DNA of 64,000 bases from JAYPWI01 sp964629575 (GCA_964629575.1 CAZVUM010000014.1:1-64000); one strand, 5' to 3'. Positions 7,927-17,121 are shown, counted from the first letter of the stretch. The notes: generated by a model not told the origin, from the sequence alone. Numbers and translations are program-made.

Positions 7927-10377
7927 GTGAACTCTGCGTTGGATCTGCCCGCATCGTTCAACGGGCGGGTGTTGAGTGAGGCTGCCCGCCACAGATGGCG
8001 GGCGGTTCTGCTGTTGCGGGTCGTCCTGGTCGGCGCGCTGTTGGCGATGGCCTTCGATGCCGATCGGCTCGGAGACAACGCCGACCTGTTGGCCAACGCG
8101 CTGATGTTCAGCGTGGGGCCCTGGCACCTGCTCCTCCTGCTGCTCACCCTCCGCGACGAAGCGATGCCGTGGTATGTGTCATTCGCCGACGCGGCCATCA
8201 TCGCCGCGACGTCCACGCTCGTTCCGCCAGAGCTGTGGGCCCCCGCGCTCCTCGCCGGACCGGCCATCGTGGCCGTCGAGAGCGCCGTCGCCGGACGCAA
8301 CTGGGGTGTGGCCTCGTCGGTCTTCACCGTCAGCGCTTTCGCAGTTGCGGGCACAGCGGTCGAGGTGAGCTACCTCCCCGCACTGCTCATCGCGCTCACG
8401 CTCGCCTGTGTGATGACGACCCTTCTCATCGGCCAGATCACCCACGAGCACACCCACGCTCGCGTGGAGCAGGAAGCGCTCCTCGACCTCGTGCCTGCGC
8501 TGGTATGGGAGGCCGATGCGGACGGCGCACGCTTTGTTCGGGGGCGTATCAGAGAGCTGTTGGGCTTCACGCGGGTCGAATGGGCCCAGCTCGACTCGTT
8601 CATCGCGCTGATCCACCCAGATGACATCGGCGCGATGACCCAGACCGGAGACCTGCAGCCGGGCGACGAGCGGGTCAGAGACTTCCGAATGCGGCGGCGC
8701 GACGGCTCCTGGCTGTGGCTGCGCGACTCCATCACGGTCGGCGCGGACTACCGCGGCAGGCGGGTTCTCCACGGTGTCAGCCGCGACATCTCGACGGAGA
8801 AGGACGCGCTCGACGCTGCCGACAGGCTGCGCACGATCCTCGATCGGGTCACTACCCCGATCCACACCTTGTCGTTCGACGAGGACCGTCGCACCCTTCG
8901 TCAGATCGACGCCAACGATTCGGGCCGAAACGTCGACGTCGCGGATCGCGGTCTACTGGCAACCTGCCGGCGCGCCATCGACACCGGTGAACAGATCATC
9001 GCTCTCGACGGCGGCTATGAGGTGTGGCCGCTCGGCCCCCTGCACGTCGCGGTCATGTTCCCCGGGCGCGGCCACGTCGAGGAGGCACCACCCCTGTACC
9101 GGGATCAGCTGACGTCGCTCCCCGACCGCACAGCCCTCCGCTCGCGACTGCAGCGCCTGCTCGACAACGAACCCGACGCTCGCATCGCTCTGCTCGTCAT
9201 GGACCTCGACCAGTTCAAAGAGGTCAACGACACCCTCGGTCATGCCCAGGGCGACGAGCTCCTTCGCGCCGTCGCCGGCCGCCTGTCCGAGGTCGCCATG
9301 GACGGCGATCTGGTGTGCCGTCTCGGCGGCGACGAGTTCGCGCTGCTCCTGGTCAACGACGGCCCCGAACGGGCGCAGTTGGTCGCTGCCGACCTCGAGA
9401 CCGCGATCGCCCACCCGATCGTGCTCGACGGCGTTCACATCCAGGCCGGCGTGAGCATCGGTGCCGCCTGCTCCCCCGAACACGGAACCGACGCCGACCT
9501 GCTCCTGCAGCGGGCGGACGTCGCGATGTACCAGGCGAAGTCGGCGGGCGAGACCTACCGGCTCTACGACCCGCTCGACGACCGGTTCACGGTTCGGCGG
9601 CTCAAGCTGCTCGGCGAGCTCCCCCGCGCGATCAACGAGGGCGAGCTGGTCGTTCACTACCAGCCCAAGATCGATCTCCGCTCCTCGAGCGTCATCGGCG
9701 TCGAGGCGCTCGTGCGGTGGGCCCACCCCGAGCACGGCATGATCGCACCCGACGAGTTCATCGAGCTCGCCGAGGTCTCCGGTCTGGTCCGCGAGCTCAC
9801 CCGTCAGGTCATCGAGCAGAGCATCGACCAGCTCCGCGTGTGGGACGACGAAGGCATCCACCTGACCGTGGCCGTCAACCTCTCGGTCCGCAATTTCACG
9901 GACGCCGACCTGCCGATCTGGGTCGAGCAGTGCCTGGAGGCGGCGGAGATCGAGCCGGGCCGACTGATGCTCGAGATCACCGAAAGCGAGGTCATGGACG
10001 ATGTGGTCCTCGCCCTGGGGGTCCTCGAACGGCTGAGCGCCCTCGGGGTACGCAGCAGCATCGACGACTTCGGCACCGGGTACTCGTCGCTGTCGTACCT
10101 GCGCCAGCTGCCCATCGACGAGATCAAGATCGATCGGTCGTTCGTCGGCACGATGGCCGTCAATCAGTCAGACACCGTGATCGTCCGGTCGATCATCGAG
10201 CTGGGACACAACCTCGACCTCGACGTCGTCGCCGAGGGTGTCGAGGACGAATGGACGCTCGACAGCCTCCGATCGCTCGGATGCGACCAGGCCCAGGGGT
10301 ACTACTTCAGCCGCCCCGTGCCCGCGGAGGAGATCGCGCCGTTCGTGATGGACTTCGCAGATTCGATTCGCTTGTAG
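7927..10377 (+). CDS. membrane PAS-GGDEF-EAL c-di-GMP signalling protein
   Basis: About 816 residues from GTG 7927. The N-terminal 170 residues hold about six hydrophobic helices of a membrane sensor module. A PAS domain follows (about 195-300; LLGFTRVEWAQL, WLWLRDSI, GVSRDIS). The GGDEF domain has RLGGDEFALLL at about residue 466, the intact cyclase site. The EAL domain has VEALVRW near residue 591, DDFGTGYSSL and IKIDRSF, all consistent with phosphodiesterase activity. The protein may therefore make and/or degrade c-di-GMP in response to a membrane or PAS signal. An ATG at 7840 would extend it by 29 residues towards the divergent mutY remnant and is less likely. Confidence 0.9.
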   Translation: MNSALDLPASFNGRVLSEAARHRWRAVLLLRVVLVGALLAMAFDADRLGDNADLLANALMFSVGPWHLLLLLLTLRDEAMPWYVSFADAAIIAATSTLVPPELWAPALLAGPAIVAVESAVAGRNWGVASSVFTVSAFAVAGTAVEVSYLPALLIALTLACVMTTLLIGQITHEHTHARVEQEALLDLVPALVWEADADGARFVRGRIRELLGFTRVEWAQLDSFIALIHPDDIGAMTQTGDLQPGDERVRDFRMRRRDGSWLWLRDSITVGADYRGRRVLHGVSRDISTEKDALDAADRLRTILDRVTTPIHTLSFDEDRRTLRQIDANDSGRNVDVADRGLLATCRRAIDTGEQIIALDGGYEVWPLGPLHVAVMFPGRGHVEEAPPLYRDQLTSLPDRTALRSRLQRLLDNEPDARIALLVMDLDQFKEVNDTLGHAQGDELLRAVAGRLSEVAMDGDLVCRLGGDEFALLLVNDGPERAQLVAADLETAIAHPIVLDGVHIQAGVSIGAACSPEHGTDADLLLQRADVAMYQAKSAGETYRLYDPLDDRFTVRRLKLLGELPRAINEGELVVHYQPKIDLRSSSVIGVEALVRWAHPEHGMIAPDEFIELAEVSGLVRELTRQVIEQSIDQLRVWDDEGIHLTVAVNLSVRNFTDADLPIWVEQCLEAAEIEPGRLMLEITESEVMDDVVLALGVLERLSALGVRSSIDDFGTGYSSLSYLRQLPIDEIKIDRSFVGTMAVNQSDTVIVRSIIELGHNLDLDVVAEGVEDEWTLDSLRSLGCDQAQGYYFSRPVPAEEIAPFVMDFADSIRL

Positions 10378-10402
10378 GAAGGCGCTGCTCCTCGCCACGG
10401 CT

Positions 10403-10483
10403 CCTCGCCGCTTCGCAACTCGTCGCACGTGGATCCCTCGCCACAGAACCTCGCCGCTTCGCAACTCGTCGCACGTGGATCCC
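10403..10483. repeat. two direct copies of a 35-bp repeat
   Basis: The unit starting CCTCGCCGCTTCGCAACTCG and ending GGATCCC occurs identically at 10403-10437 and 10449-10483, a 46-bp period. It lies between the GGDEF-EAL stop and the leaderless promoter of the acyl-CoA dehydrogenase. Its role is unknown; it could be a recent slippage duplication or regulator binding sites. Confidence 0.85.
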
Positions 10484-10488
10484 CGCTC

Positions 10489-10494
10489 TAGCCT
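10489..10494 (+). promoter_or_regulatory. candidate -10 box, leaderless transcript of acyl-CoA dehydrogenase
   Basis: TAGCCT (TANNNT type) lies 8 nt before the ATG at 10503, with no Shine-Dalgarno between them. This spacing places the transcription start at or next to the start codon. Confidence 0.5.
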
Positions 10495-10502
10495 GGTGCG
10501 CC

Positions 10503-12083
10503 ATGACCGCACCTGATCTACAGGGGGCATCGGACGCCCTCGCCATCGGCATCTCCATCATCGATCGCGCCACCGCGCGCATCGCCGGTCTGGCGGACGC
10601 CGACGAGCACCAGTCACTCCTCTACGACCTCGCACACGCCGCGTCTGCCGTCGAGATCAGCAGGTCGCTGATCGACTATGGAGCCAAGGGCGACGCCGAG
10701 GGCCGGCTCGCCTGCGCGTTCATTGCAGACGCACTCCACGAGCTCAACGCCAGGCTGTTCGGGCGCGAAACCGCGTGGGGCGTCGAGTCCGGCGAGCTCG
10801 ATGCGGCTCGGGAGTTCATCGCCACGTACCGCGATCCAGAGTTCGTCGCCTCCCTGGCGACCCTGAGCGCACCGAGCCACCTGGCCGACGACTTCGAGAT
10901 GGTCGCGGACACGTTCCGCCGATTCGGCGAGGACAAGATCGCTCCCGAAGCCGAGCACATCCACCGCAACGACACCGACATCCCCGAGGACATCATCCAG
11001 GGCCTCGCTGAGCTCGGCTGCTTCGGGCTCTCGGTGCCCGAGGAGTACGGCGGGTTCGCGTCGGGCTCCGAGAGCGACTACCTCGGCATGGTCATCGCCA
11101 CCGAGGAGTTGTCGCGTGCGTCACTCGGTGCGGGCGGATCGCTGATCACGCGCCCTGAGATCCTCACCCGGGCGCTCGAGCGCGGCGGCACCGAGGAACA
11201 AAAGCACGAGTGGTTCCCCAAGATCGCCACGGGGGAGGCCATGGTGGCGGTCGCCGTCACCGAACCCGACTACGGCAGCGACGTCGCCAACCTCAAGGTC
11301 AACGCGACGCGGACCGACGGCGGCTGGCTGATCAACGGCGTCAAGACCTGGTGCACCTTCGCCGGACGGGCCAACGTGCTGATGCTCCTGGCTCGCACCG
11401 ACCCCGACCGCAGCAAGACCCATCGCGGCCTCAGCCTCTTCATCGTCCCCAAGCCCCAGGCCGAGGGCCACTCCTTCGAGTTCAGCCAGGACGACGGTGG
11501 CTCGATGGAGGGTCGGGCCATTGCGACCCTGGGCTATCGGGGCATGCACAGCTTCGAGATCGCGTTCGACAACTGGTTCGTGCCCGGCGACAACCTCATC
11601 GGCGGTGAGGACGGCCTCGGCAAGGGCTTCTACATGCAGATGGCCGGCTTCGAGAACGGTCGGCTGCAGACCGCGGCCCGCGCCGTCGGCGTGATGCAGG
11701 CCGCCTACGACGAGGCCCGCACGTACGCCGAGGAGCGCCTCGTGTTCGGCCAGCCGATCATGGAATACCAGCTCACCCAGGCGAAGCTCGGCCGCATGTC
11801 GGCGATCATCCAGGGCGCCCGGCAGTACGCCTACACGGTGGCCACCATGATGGCCAAGGGCGAAGGCAGCCTCGAGGCTTCGATGGTGAAGGCCTACGTG
11901 TGCAAGGCGGCGGAATGGGTGACCCGCGAAGCGCTGCAGATCCACGGCGGTTTCGGATTCGCCGAGGAGTACACGGTGAGCCGCCTGTACGTGGACGCCC
12001 GGGTGCTCTCGATCTTCGAAGGCGCGGATGAGACCCTCTGCCTCAAGGTGATCGCGCGCCGCCTTCTCGCCGAGGCCAGCTGA
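10503..12083 (+). CDS. acyl-CoA dehydrogenase with N-terminal extension, probable (2S)-methylsuccinyl-CoA dehydrogenase
   Basis: FAD enzyme of 526 residues, longer than the roughly 380 of ordinary acyl-CoA dehydrogenases because of an N-terminal helical extension of about 140 residues. The ACAD core reads LGCFGLSVPEEYGG, VAVTEPDYGSDVANLKV, INGVKTWCTFAGRANV and a C-terminal IHGGFGFAEEYTVSRLYVDA followed by FEGADETL. The extension plus this C-terminus resembles methylsuccinyl-CoA dehydrogenase of the ethylmalonyl-CoA pathway, which oxidises methylsuccinyl-CoA to mesaconyl-CoA. Other pathway genes are not in the window, so the substrate is an inference. The start is ATG 10503 behind a leaderless -10 box. 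The same frame is open far upstream, but that part is a shadow of the GGDEF-EAL gene. Confidence 0.85.
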   Translation: MTAPDLQGASDALAIGISIIDRATARIAGLADADEHQSLLYDLAHAASAVEISRSLIDYGAKGDAEGRLACAFIADALHELNARLFGRETAWGVESGELDAAREFIATYRDPEFVASLATLSAPSHLADDFEMVADTFRRFGEDKIAPEAEHIHRNDTDIPEDIIQGLAELGCFGLSVPEEYGGFASGSESDYLGMVIATEELSRASLGAGGSLITRPEILTRALERGGTEEQKHEWFPKIATGEAMVAVAVTEPDYGSDVANLKVNATRTDGGWLINGVKTWCTFAGRANVLMLLARTDPDRSKTHRGLSLFIVPKPQAEGHSFEFSQDDGGSMEGRAIATLGYRGMHSFEIAFDNWFVPGDNLIGGEDGLGKGFYMQMAGFENGRLQTAARAVGVMQAAYDEARTYAEERLVFGQPIMEYQLTQAKLGRMSAIIQGARQYAYTVATMMAKGEGSLEASMVKAYVCKAAEWVTREALQIHGGFGFAEEYTVSRLYVDARVLSIFEGADETLCLKVIARRLLAEAS

Positions 12084-12116
12084 ACCGAATTCCTCACCGG
12101 CACCTGGTGCCGTCCG

Positions 12117-14675
12117 ATGGAGTTGCGACCCCCTCGCAATCGACGGACACCACGGATGAGGCATCGCCGACCACGCTCAGGAGCGAACGCGGAGGACGAC
12201 AACCCGCGCGCGGCCTGGTTTCTCGAGACGTGGGACAACAGCCAGCTCGTGGACTCGGGGTTCCGCCAGCTTCGGCTCGCCGCGGCGATCCTTCTGATTC
12301 CGTACCTGCTCACCTACGACCCGCCACCCAACACCGTGACCCTGCCGGTGTCTGGGGTGGTGGCGGTCGCCTTGATGGTCGGAACGCTGCTCGCCGTCAA
12401 TGCGGTGACGTCGCTCGGCGGACGTCTCGCTGAGGAGGGCCAGCGCTTCGCCATCTCGCTGCTCGCCCTGACCGCCGACGCCGCGCTCACGGTTGTGTTC
12501 GCCCTGATGCTGTCCGGGACCCGCCAGGATCTGGCGTGGTTCCTCCTGTTCATCCCCGTGCTCGAAGCGGGCATGAGGTTCGGCCTCATCGGCGCCCTCG
12601 TGTCGTGGTTCGCTCTGCTCGGCGTGTCGCTGCTGGGGGACCAACTCACCTCGCTCGACACTGGCCTCTTCGACAACCTGCCGGCGATCGCCCAGCGGAT
12701 GGGTGTGGTTCTCCTCGTCTCCATCCCCGGGATCCACCTCGCCCAGAAGCTCATCGTGGACATCAAGGCAGAGCGCGCGGTGACCGAGGAGGCTCGACAG
12801 CGCAGTCACCTCCTCGAGACCGTGGCCCAGTCGAGCCAACGGGTCGGTCGCCTGGACGCAGGCATGGTGGAGGAGGTCCTCAACAGCGCTCTGCTGCTCG
12901 GCCTCGACATCGTCGACGTCTGCGTCCGCGCCGGCGAAGGCCAGTGGCGCGTCGAAGCCACCCGCCAAGTCACCCAGGGCGTCCACCTCCCCGACCCCAA
13001 CGGACCCATCGCCTGCGTCGGGTCGGGCACCGACGACGGCGTCTCCCACTTCATCGCAGGACGTTCACCGTCGGTCGACATCCACCTCGCGAGGGTCCGG
13101 CTGGGAGCGATCGTCAGCAGCGCGCTCGGTTCGGAACCCTCGAGCACAGTCGTCCTGCGCGGCGGAGTGAGCCCGGGACGGCCGCTCACCCAGACGCTGG
13201 TCGACTGCTTCGAGCTCCTCGCCGGCAACGCGACGATCGCCCTCCAGAACAAGCGGCTCGTCGGCGAGCTCCGAGCGATGCAGGCCAAGCTGCACCACCA
13301 GGCATTCCACGATCCCCTCACCGAACTGAGCAATCGAACCCGGTTCGTCGACGAGGTGGAGCGGAAGCTCCGGATGCACCAGGTGAGCGGTGCCAGTTGC
13401 GCCGTCGCCTTCATCGATCTCGACCGCTTCAAGCCCGTGAACGACACGCTCGGCCACGACGTGGGCAACGAGCTGCTGATCGCGGTAAGCCGACGGCTCG
13501 AGCGGGCGGTCGGGCCCGAAGACGTCGTCGCCCGATTCGGCGGCGACGAGTTCGTGATCCTGGTCGACACGGTGGACTTCGAGGACTCGGACGGGCGCCT
13601 CGCTGCCATCGGCGACCGGGTCTGCGAAGCGATCAGCGCCCCGTTCTCCGTCGCAGGCAACGAGGTCGTCATCAGCTGCAGCGTCGGCGTGGCTGTCTCG
13701 GAAGCCGATCGCAGCGATGCCGCAGAGCTGATCCGCCGAGCGGATCTGGCCATGTACCGGGCGAAGAACCGCGGCAAGGCCCAATGGGTGCGATACCGGG
13801 CCGACCTCGACGAGGAGATCGTCGACAAGATGCAGTTGGAGGCCGACCTACGGCGGGCGATCCAGAACATGGAGATCGGCGTCCACTACCAGGGCATCCT
13901 CGACCTCGCCGACGGCCGGCTCGTCGCTGCTGAGAGTCTTCTTCGGTGGAACCATCCCACAAGGGGTCCCCAGAGCCCAGGGGTCGTCATCCCGATCGCG
14001 GAGGACTCCGGTCTCATCCAGGAGCTCGGTGAGTACATCCTCACCGCCGCCTTCGACCAGGCGAGGATCTGGCAGAAAGCACTCGGCGATGCGGCACCGG
14101 CCATGTCGGTCAACGTGTCGCCGCGACAGCTTTTTCATCCCCAGTTCTTCGACCTGCTCGACGAGACGATCGCGAACACGGGCGTGAACCCAGACGGGAT
14201 CATTCTCGAGATCACCGAGAACATCGTCGGTCAGGCAGGAGATGTCGAGGAGCTTCTCGCGTGTGTCAAACAGCGCGGGGTTCGCCTGGCGCTCGACGAT
14301 TTCGGTGAGGGCCAGACATCGTTGCGCTATCTCCGCAGCTTCCCGCTCGATCTCCTCAAGATCGACAAGCTCTTCGTGCAGCGGAGCGACCTCGACGCGG
14401 CCGACCGATCGATCCTGCGGTCCATCATCCAGATGGCCCACGATCTGGGTCTTGTCGTGATCGCCGAGGGCGTCGAGAATCGCGCCCAGCTACGGCTTCT
14501 CCAAGAACTGGGCTGCGACCTCGTTCAGGGCTACCTGCTCCACAGGCCAAGCGACCCCCGCGAGCTCAGCACCCGCCTCGGAATCAGCGAGCAGGATCAG
14601 CATCAGCTCGAGATGGCCGCGTTCATCGAGGCCGAGGCGAGCCTCGCCGCGCTCCAGCAGGCGCTCCCCGACTGA
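12117..14675 (+). CDS. membrane GGDEF-EAL protein with variant EAL motif
   Basis: About 852 residues; an internal ATG at 12156 is an equally possible start. Five to six hydrophobic segments span residues 45-215. A coiled linker and a GAF-like stretch (about 235-375) come next, then GGDEF with RFGGDEFVILV near residue 474, an intact cyclase motif. The EAL domain is shifted from consensus: AESLLRW replaces E-A-L, and the loop reads DDFGEGQTSL instead of DDFGTGYSSL. The catalytic Glu, DD, Lys (LKIDK) and AEGVE remain, so activity may persist but is doubtful. It begins 33 bp after the acyl-CoA dehydrogenase and its 3' end overlaps a convergent small membrane gene by 53 bp. Confidence 0.88.
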   Translation: MELRPPRNRRTPRMRHRRPRSGANAEDDNPRAAWFLETWDNSQLVDSGFRQLRLAAAILLIPYLLTYDPPPNTVTLPVSGVVAVALMVGTLLAVNAVTSLGGRLAEEGQRFAISLLALTADAALTVVFALMLSGTRQDLAWFLLFIPVLEAGMRFGLIGALVSWFALLGVSLLGDQLTSLDTGLFDNLPAIAQRMGVVLLVSIPGIHLAQKLIVDIKAERAVTEEARQRSHLLETVAQSSQRVGRLDAGMVEEVLNSALLLGLDIVDVCVRAGEGQWRVEATRQVTQGVHLPDPNGPIACVGSGTDDGVSHFIAGRSPSVDIHLARVRLGAIVSSALGSEPSSTVVLRGGVSPGRPLTQTLVDCFELLAGNATIALQNKRLVGELRAMQAKLHHQAFHDPLTELSNRTRFVDEVERKLRMHQVSGASCAVAFIDLDRFKPVNDTLGHDVGNELLIAVSRRLERAVGPEDVVARFGGDEFVILVDTVDFEDSDGRLAAIGDRVCEAISAPFSVAGNEVVISCSVGVAVSEADRSDAAELIRRADLAMYRAKNRGKAQWVRYRADLDEEIVDKMQLEADLRRAIQNMEIGVHYQGILDLADGRLVAAESLLRWNHPTRGPQSPGVVIPIAEDSGLIQELGEYILTAAFDQARIWQKALGDAAPAMSVNVSPRQLFHPQFFDLLDETIANTGVNPDGIILEITENIVGQAGDVEELLACVKQRGVRLALDDFGEGQTSLRYLRSFPLDLLKIDKLFVQRSDLDAADRSILRSIIQMAHDLGLVVIAEGVENRAQLRLLQELGCDLVQGYLLHRPSDPRELSTRLGISEQDQHQLEMAAFIEAEASLAALQQALPD

Positions 14676-14856
14676 ACGGGTTGGTCCAGACGCGGCCGAC
14701 CGTCAACAAGACGGCCAACACTGCCAGGACACCGATCGCGGGCACGAGGAGAGCGAGCGGAGGGCGCGAACCCATCGCGTCGCCCAGCAGCCACACACCG
14801 ACAGCGACGTAGACCACGCCCGCGAGGAGGCTCACCACATCGAGACTCTGGTTCAC
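14623..14856 (-). CDS. small two-helix membrane protein coupled to PspC gene
   Basis: A 77-residue protein starting at GTG 14856. That codon overlaps the TGA stop of the PspC gene (GTGA), so translation is probably coupled. It has two hydrophobic helices, one near VSLLAGVVYVAVGVWLLG and one near LALLVPAIGVLAVLAVLLT, and a basic, Gly/Arg/Pro-rich tail. No known family is recognised. Its 3' end overlaps the convergent GGDEF-EAL gene by 53 bp, which is long for a convergent overlap. The coupling and membrane pattern support a real gene acting with the PspC-domain protein. Confidence 0.5.
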   Translation of the reverse strand: MNQSLDVVSLLAGVVYVAVGVWLLGDAMGSRPPLALLVPAIGVLAVLAVLLTVGRVWTNPFSRGAPAGARRGSPRPR

Positions 14857-15959
14857 GAGTCGGGCTCCTTCTGCTCGACGACCAACCGTCCGACGCCGAC
14901 GCGGGCCACGATCGCCAGTTGTCCGGCCGAGGCGCTGTAGCCCTCGGACACGAACCGTCGATCCTGGCCGACACCGCTCGATGCGTCCGCGAAGACCGCC
15001 AAGACTCCCAGCCCCGTTCGCGCCTCGACTCTGACCTCGACGCCGATCGGCACGATGATGCGGAGGTCGCCAACCGCAACGCTGGCATCGAGCACGAGCG
15101 GTTCGGAGGCGTCGAAGTCGAGGTCGCGCGCGTCGATGCGCAACGAACCCCCTGCGATCTGGGTGTCCGCATCGGCGAGGTCGATCGGTCGCAGGGTGCG
15201 GGCGCCCACTCCAGAGCCGAGTGGAACCTGAAACACGGTCACAGTCAGCAATACCACCAGCAGGAGGCCGCCCGCTCCGAGCAGACCCGATGGCCGGCCG
15301 CGGGCCGAGCCGCCGACGAGCACCACACCGAGGACGACCAGAAGAGCCGCGCCGAGCACCCGCCATTGGACGTCGACGATGCCGGCTCGGTCGATCATGA
15401 AGCCCAGACAGGCCACGAGAAGCGTCGCTCCGATGAGGGCGCTTCCGAAGGGCGCCTTGTCGGGCTGCGCCGCCTCGCTCTCAGAAGGGGGCGGTGCGCC
15501 CTCGGTAGGCGGAGCCTGGGCAGGTGCCGGCTCGCCGGAGGTGATCGCCGGGCGCGTTAGCGGGCGCAACGGGTTGGCGGACCACAGGAACATCACGCCG
15601 AGCGCCGCGAGACCCAGAGGCAACACGACGACATCGGGGGGAAGCACACCGAGCGAGCGGAGGGCGAGAAGAAGCCCCGAAAGACAGGCGACGGCGCCCA
15701 TCGCGAGGCTGGTCGATGGCGGCCGGGAGGGCCGCACTCGATTGGTGGTGGGCGTGTCGACCTCGGGCAGGCGGTGCCAGAGGAGCCCATACAGCGGGGC
15801 GCTGATTCCCCACACCATCGCACCGAGGACGAAAACCAGACGCACGGCGACCGCGTCCACGTTGGCCCGTTCGGCCAGCCCGCCGCAGACGCCGGCGAGC
15901 ACTCGGTCGTCGGTAGTGCGTCGGAGCGCGGCCCGCCGGATGGCGGTGCGAGAAGCCAT
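14853..15959 (-). CDS. PspC-domain membrane protein with LiaF-like C-terminal domain
   Basis: A 368-residue protein. The N-terminus carries a PspC domain (about residues 12-70; DDRVLAGVCGGLAERANVDAVAVRLVFVL is split here only in description: VLAGVCGGLAE and VRLVFVLGAMVWG). Several further hydrophobic helices follow with a Pro-rich linker near residue 140. The C-terminal 110 residues (DADTQIAGGSLRIDARDLDF, then VGDLRIIVPIGVEVRV) form a beta-rich domain like the toast-rack/LiaF domain. PspC and LiaF proteins sense envelope stress, but no two-component partner is adjacent. The downstream 77-residue gene is coupled by GTGA. The upstream region holds the 58-bp tandem repeat array, so its promoter lies next to repeats. 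Confidence 0.82.
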   Translation of the reverse strand: MASRTAIRRAALRRTTDDRVLAGVCGGLAERANVDAVAVRLVFVLGAMVWGISAPLYGLLWHRLPEVDTPTTNRVRPSRPPSTSLAMGAVACLSGLLLALRSLGVLPPDVVVLPLGLAALGVMFLWSANPLRPLTRPAITSGEPAPAQAPPTEGAPPPSESEAAQPDKAPFGSALIGATLLVACLGFMIDRAGIVDVQWRVLGAALLVVLGVVLVGGSARGRPSGLLGAGGLLLVVLLTVTVFQVPLGSGVGARTLRPIDLADADTQIAGGSLRIDARDLDFDASEPLVLDASVAVGDLRIIVPIGVEVRVEARTGLGVLAVFADASSGVGQDRRFVSEGYSASAGQLAIVARVGVGRLVVEQKEPDS

Positions 15960-16000
15960 GTTCAGTGCAGTCGACCGTTGCGAAGCCGAGTCGAGTGGCC

Positions 16001-16267
16001 CAGCGCAGCCAGCTACACATCTGGCGAGCAGGGCCGCAGGCCCCCAGGGCCGAGGACGCAGCGCAGCCAGCTACACATCTGGCGAGCAGGGCCGCAGGCC
16101 CCCAGGGCCGAGGNNNNNNNNNNNNNNNNNNNNNNNNNNNNNNNNNNNNNNNNNNNNNNNNNNNNNNNNNNNNNNNNNNNNNNNNNNNNNNNNNNNNNNN
16201 NNNNNNNNNNNNNCTGGCGAGCAGGGCCGCAGGCCCCCAGGGCCGAGGACGCAGCGCAGCCAGCTAC
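16001..16267. repeat. tandem array of a 58-bp repeat, interrupted by a scaffold gap
   Basis: The unit begins CAGCGCAGCCAGCTACACAT and continues CTGGCGAGCAGGGCCGCAGG to GAGGACG. Copies start at 16001 and 16059 (period 58). Partial copies follow the gap at 16214-16251 and 16252-16267. Units are identical where readable, and the true copy number is hidden in the gap. The last partial unit supplies the TAG stop (16264-16266) of the eIF2B-like gene. The array sits just upstream of the PspC gene. Confidence 0.9.
16114..16213. other. assembly gap (100 N) inside the tandem array
   Basis: Exactly 100 N, the standard placeholder for a gap of unknown length. Both edges are the same 58-bp repeat, so the gap is most likely a repeat the assembler could not span. 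Confidence 0.98.
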
Positions 16268-17058
16268 AAAACAGCCCGCATGAGCTCGTGAGCCACGTCG
16301 CAGTCGGCCCGCACTCCTGCGGACACCTCGGTGACCCCGTCTGGGCCCGCGATGTGTGAGACGACGCCGAGCGGCACCATCTCCTCGTCGAGTTCCCACG
16401 GCTCGTCGTCGCCCATCCGGGTCAGCAGGGTGTCGAACAGCTGAGCAGGAAGTGCCCGACCACGTGGCACGACGGCCCACACTTCCGCTCCGCCTGCCTG
16501 TGCCACTGCAGCGGCGGCATAGGAGCCCGAAGCGGCGACCAGGCCGCTCGGCCCCGCTGCGGCAGCCTCGACGAGAACCACATCGGCCCGAGCGCACGCC
16601 TGACCGAGACCGGTCAGCGGGACCTCGACGACGTCGACGTCGCGCTGCATGAGACGCCTGGCCAGGCCGCCGCCTTCGCCGTATGCGTCGATCACCCTCA
16701 CCTCGATGTCGCCGCGGCGATGGAGGCCCTCAGCTGCTGCGTCCGGCCATCCCAAGACACACACGGCGGCATCGTGGGGCAGGGCGTCCGCCACACGGTC
16801 ACTGGTTGGGTCCGATGCCAACTCATCGGCGACGTCCCACGCGGCGAGCATCGGGTCGGTCGCCGTGAGGACCCGTGCCGACATCGACCACAGCGCACCG
16901 GCGATCGGGTGCCGGTAGAGGATTCGGCGACAGGCCGTGACCAGCTCGGCGGGGTCGTCGGTCAGCGAAACGAGGGCGTCCGCAGCCTCGCGTGCCAGCG
17001 ACGACTGGTCGACCCCGCCCGCCCGTGCGACGTATCGCAAGCGCTCGATCGGATGCAC
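16264..17058 (-). CDS. eIF2B alpha/beta/delta-like (sugar-phosphate isomerase superfamily) protein
   Basis: A 264-residue protein. The C-terminal half shows the eIF2B-related Rossmann-like pattern: RADVVLVEAAAAGPSGLVAA, SYAAAAVAQAGGAEVWAVVP and a late VPLGVVSHIAGPDGVTEV. Known bacterial members include methylthioribose-1-phosphate isomerase and ribose-1,5-bisphosphate isomerase. Those family catalytic residues (Cys/Asp pair) are not clearly present here: the usual VGAD-type segment reads VEAAAAG. It may be a non-catalytic or reassigned member. The N-terminal part is helical and ends HPIAGALWSM. The stop codon lies in the last unit of the 58-bp array. Function unknown. Confidence 0.6.
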   Translation of the reverse strand: MHPIERLRYVARAGGVDQSSLAREAADALVSLTDDPAELVTACRRILYRHPIAGALWSMSARVLTATDPMLAAWDVADELASDPTSDRVADALPHDAAVCVLGWPDAAAEGLHRRGDIEVRVIDAYGEGGGLARRLMQRDVDVVEVPLTGLGQACARADVVLVEAAAAGPSGLVAASGSYAAAAVAQAGGAEVWAVVPRGRALPAQLFDTLLTRMGDDEPWELDEEMVPLGVVSHIAGPDGVTEVSAGVRADCDVAHELMRAVL

Positions 17059-17108
17059 ACGACGAACTTACCCCGCACCTGATACTGGGTCGCCCTCCTG
17101 GCGTGCGC

Positions 17109-17114
17109 TATTTT
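17109..17114 (+). promoter_or_regulatory. candidate -10 box, leaderless transcript
   Basis: TATTTT lies 7 nt before the GTG at 17122 with no Shine-Dalgarno between, the spacing expected of a leaderless actinobacterial gene. Confidence 0.5.
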
Positions 17115-17121
17115 CGCTCCC

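Noticed and set aside
9024..10502. Upstream extension of the acyl-CoA dehydrogenase frame to a 1019-residue protein
   Set aside because: The part before 10503 is an arginine-rich shadow of the GGDEF-EAL gene. The real start has a leaderless promoter box.
16001..16267. CRISPR array
   Set aside because: The units are direct tandem repeats without unique spacers and there are no cas genes.
15379..16359. Plus-strand frames bridging the N gap
   Set aside because: They translate the 58-bp repeats through 100 N; the apparent continuity is artificial.
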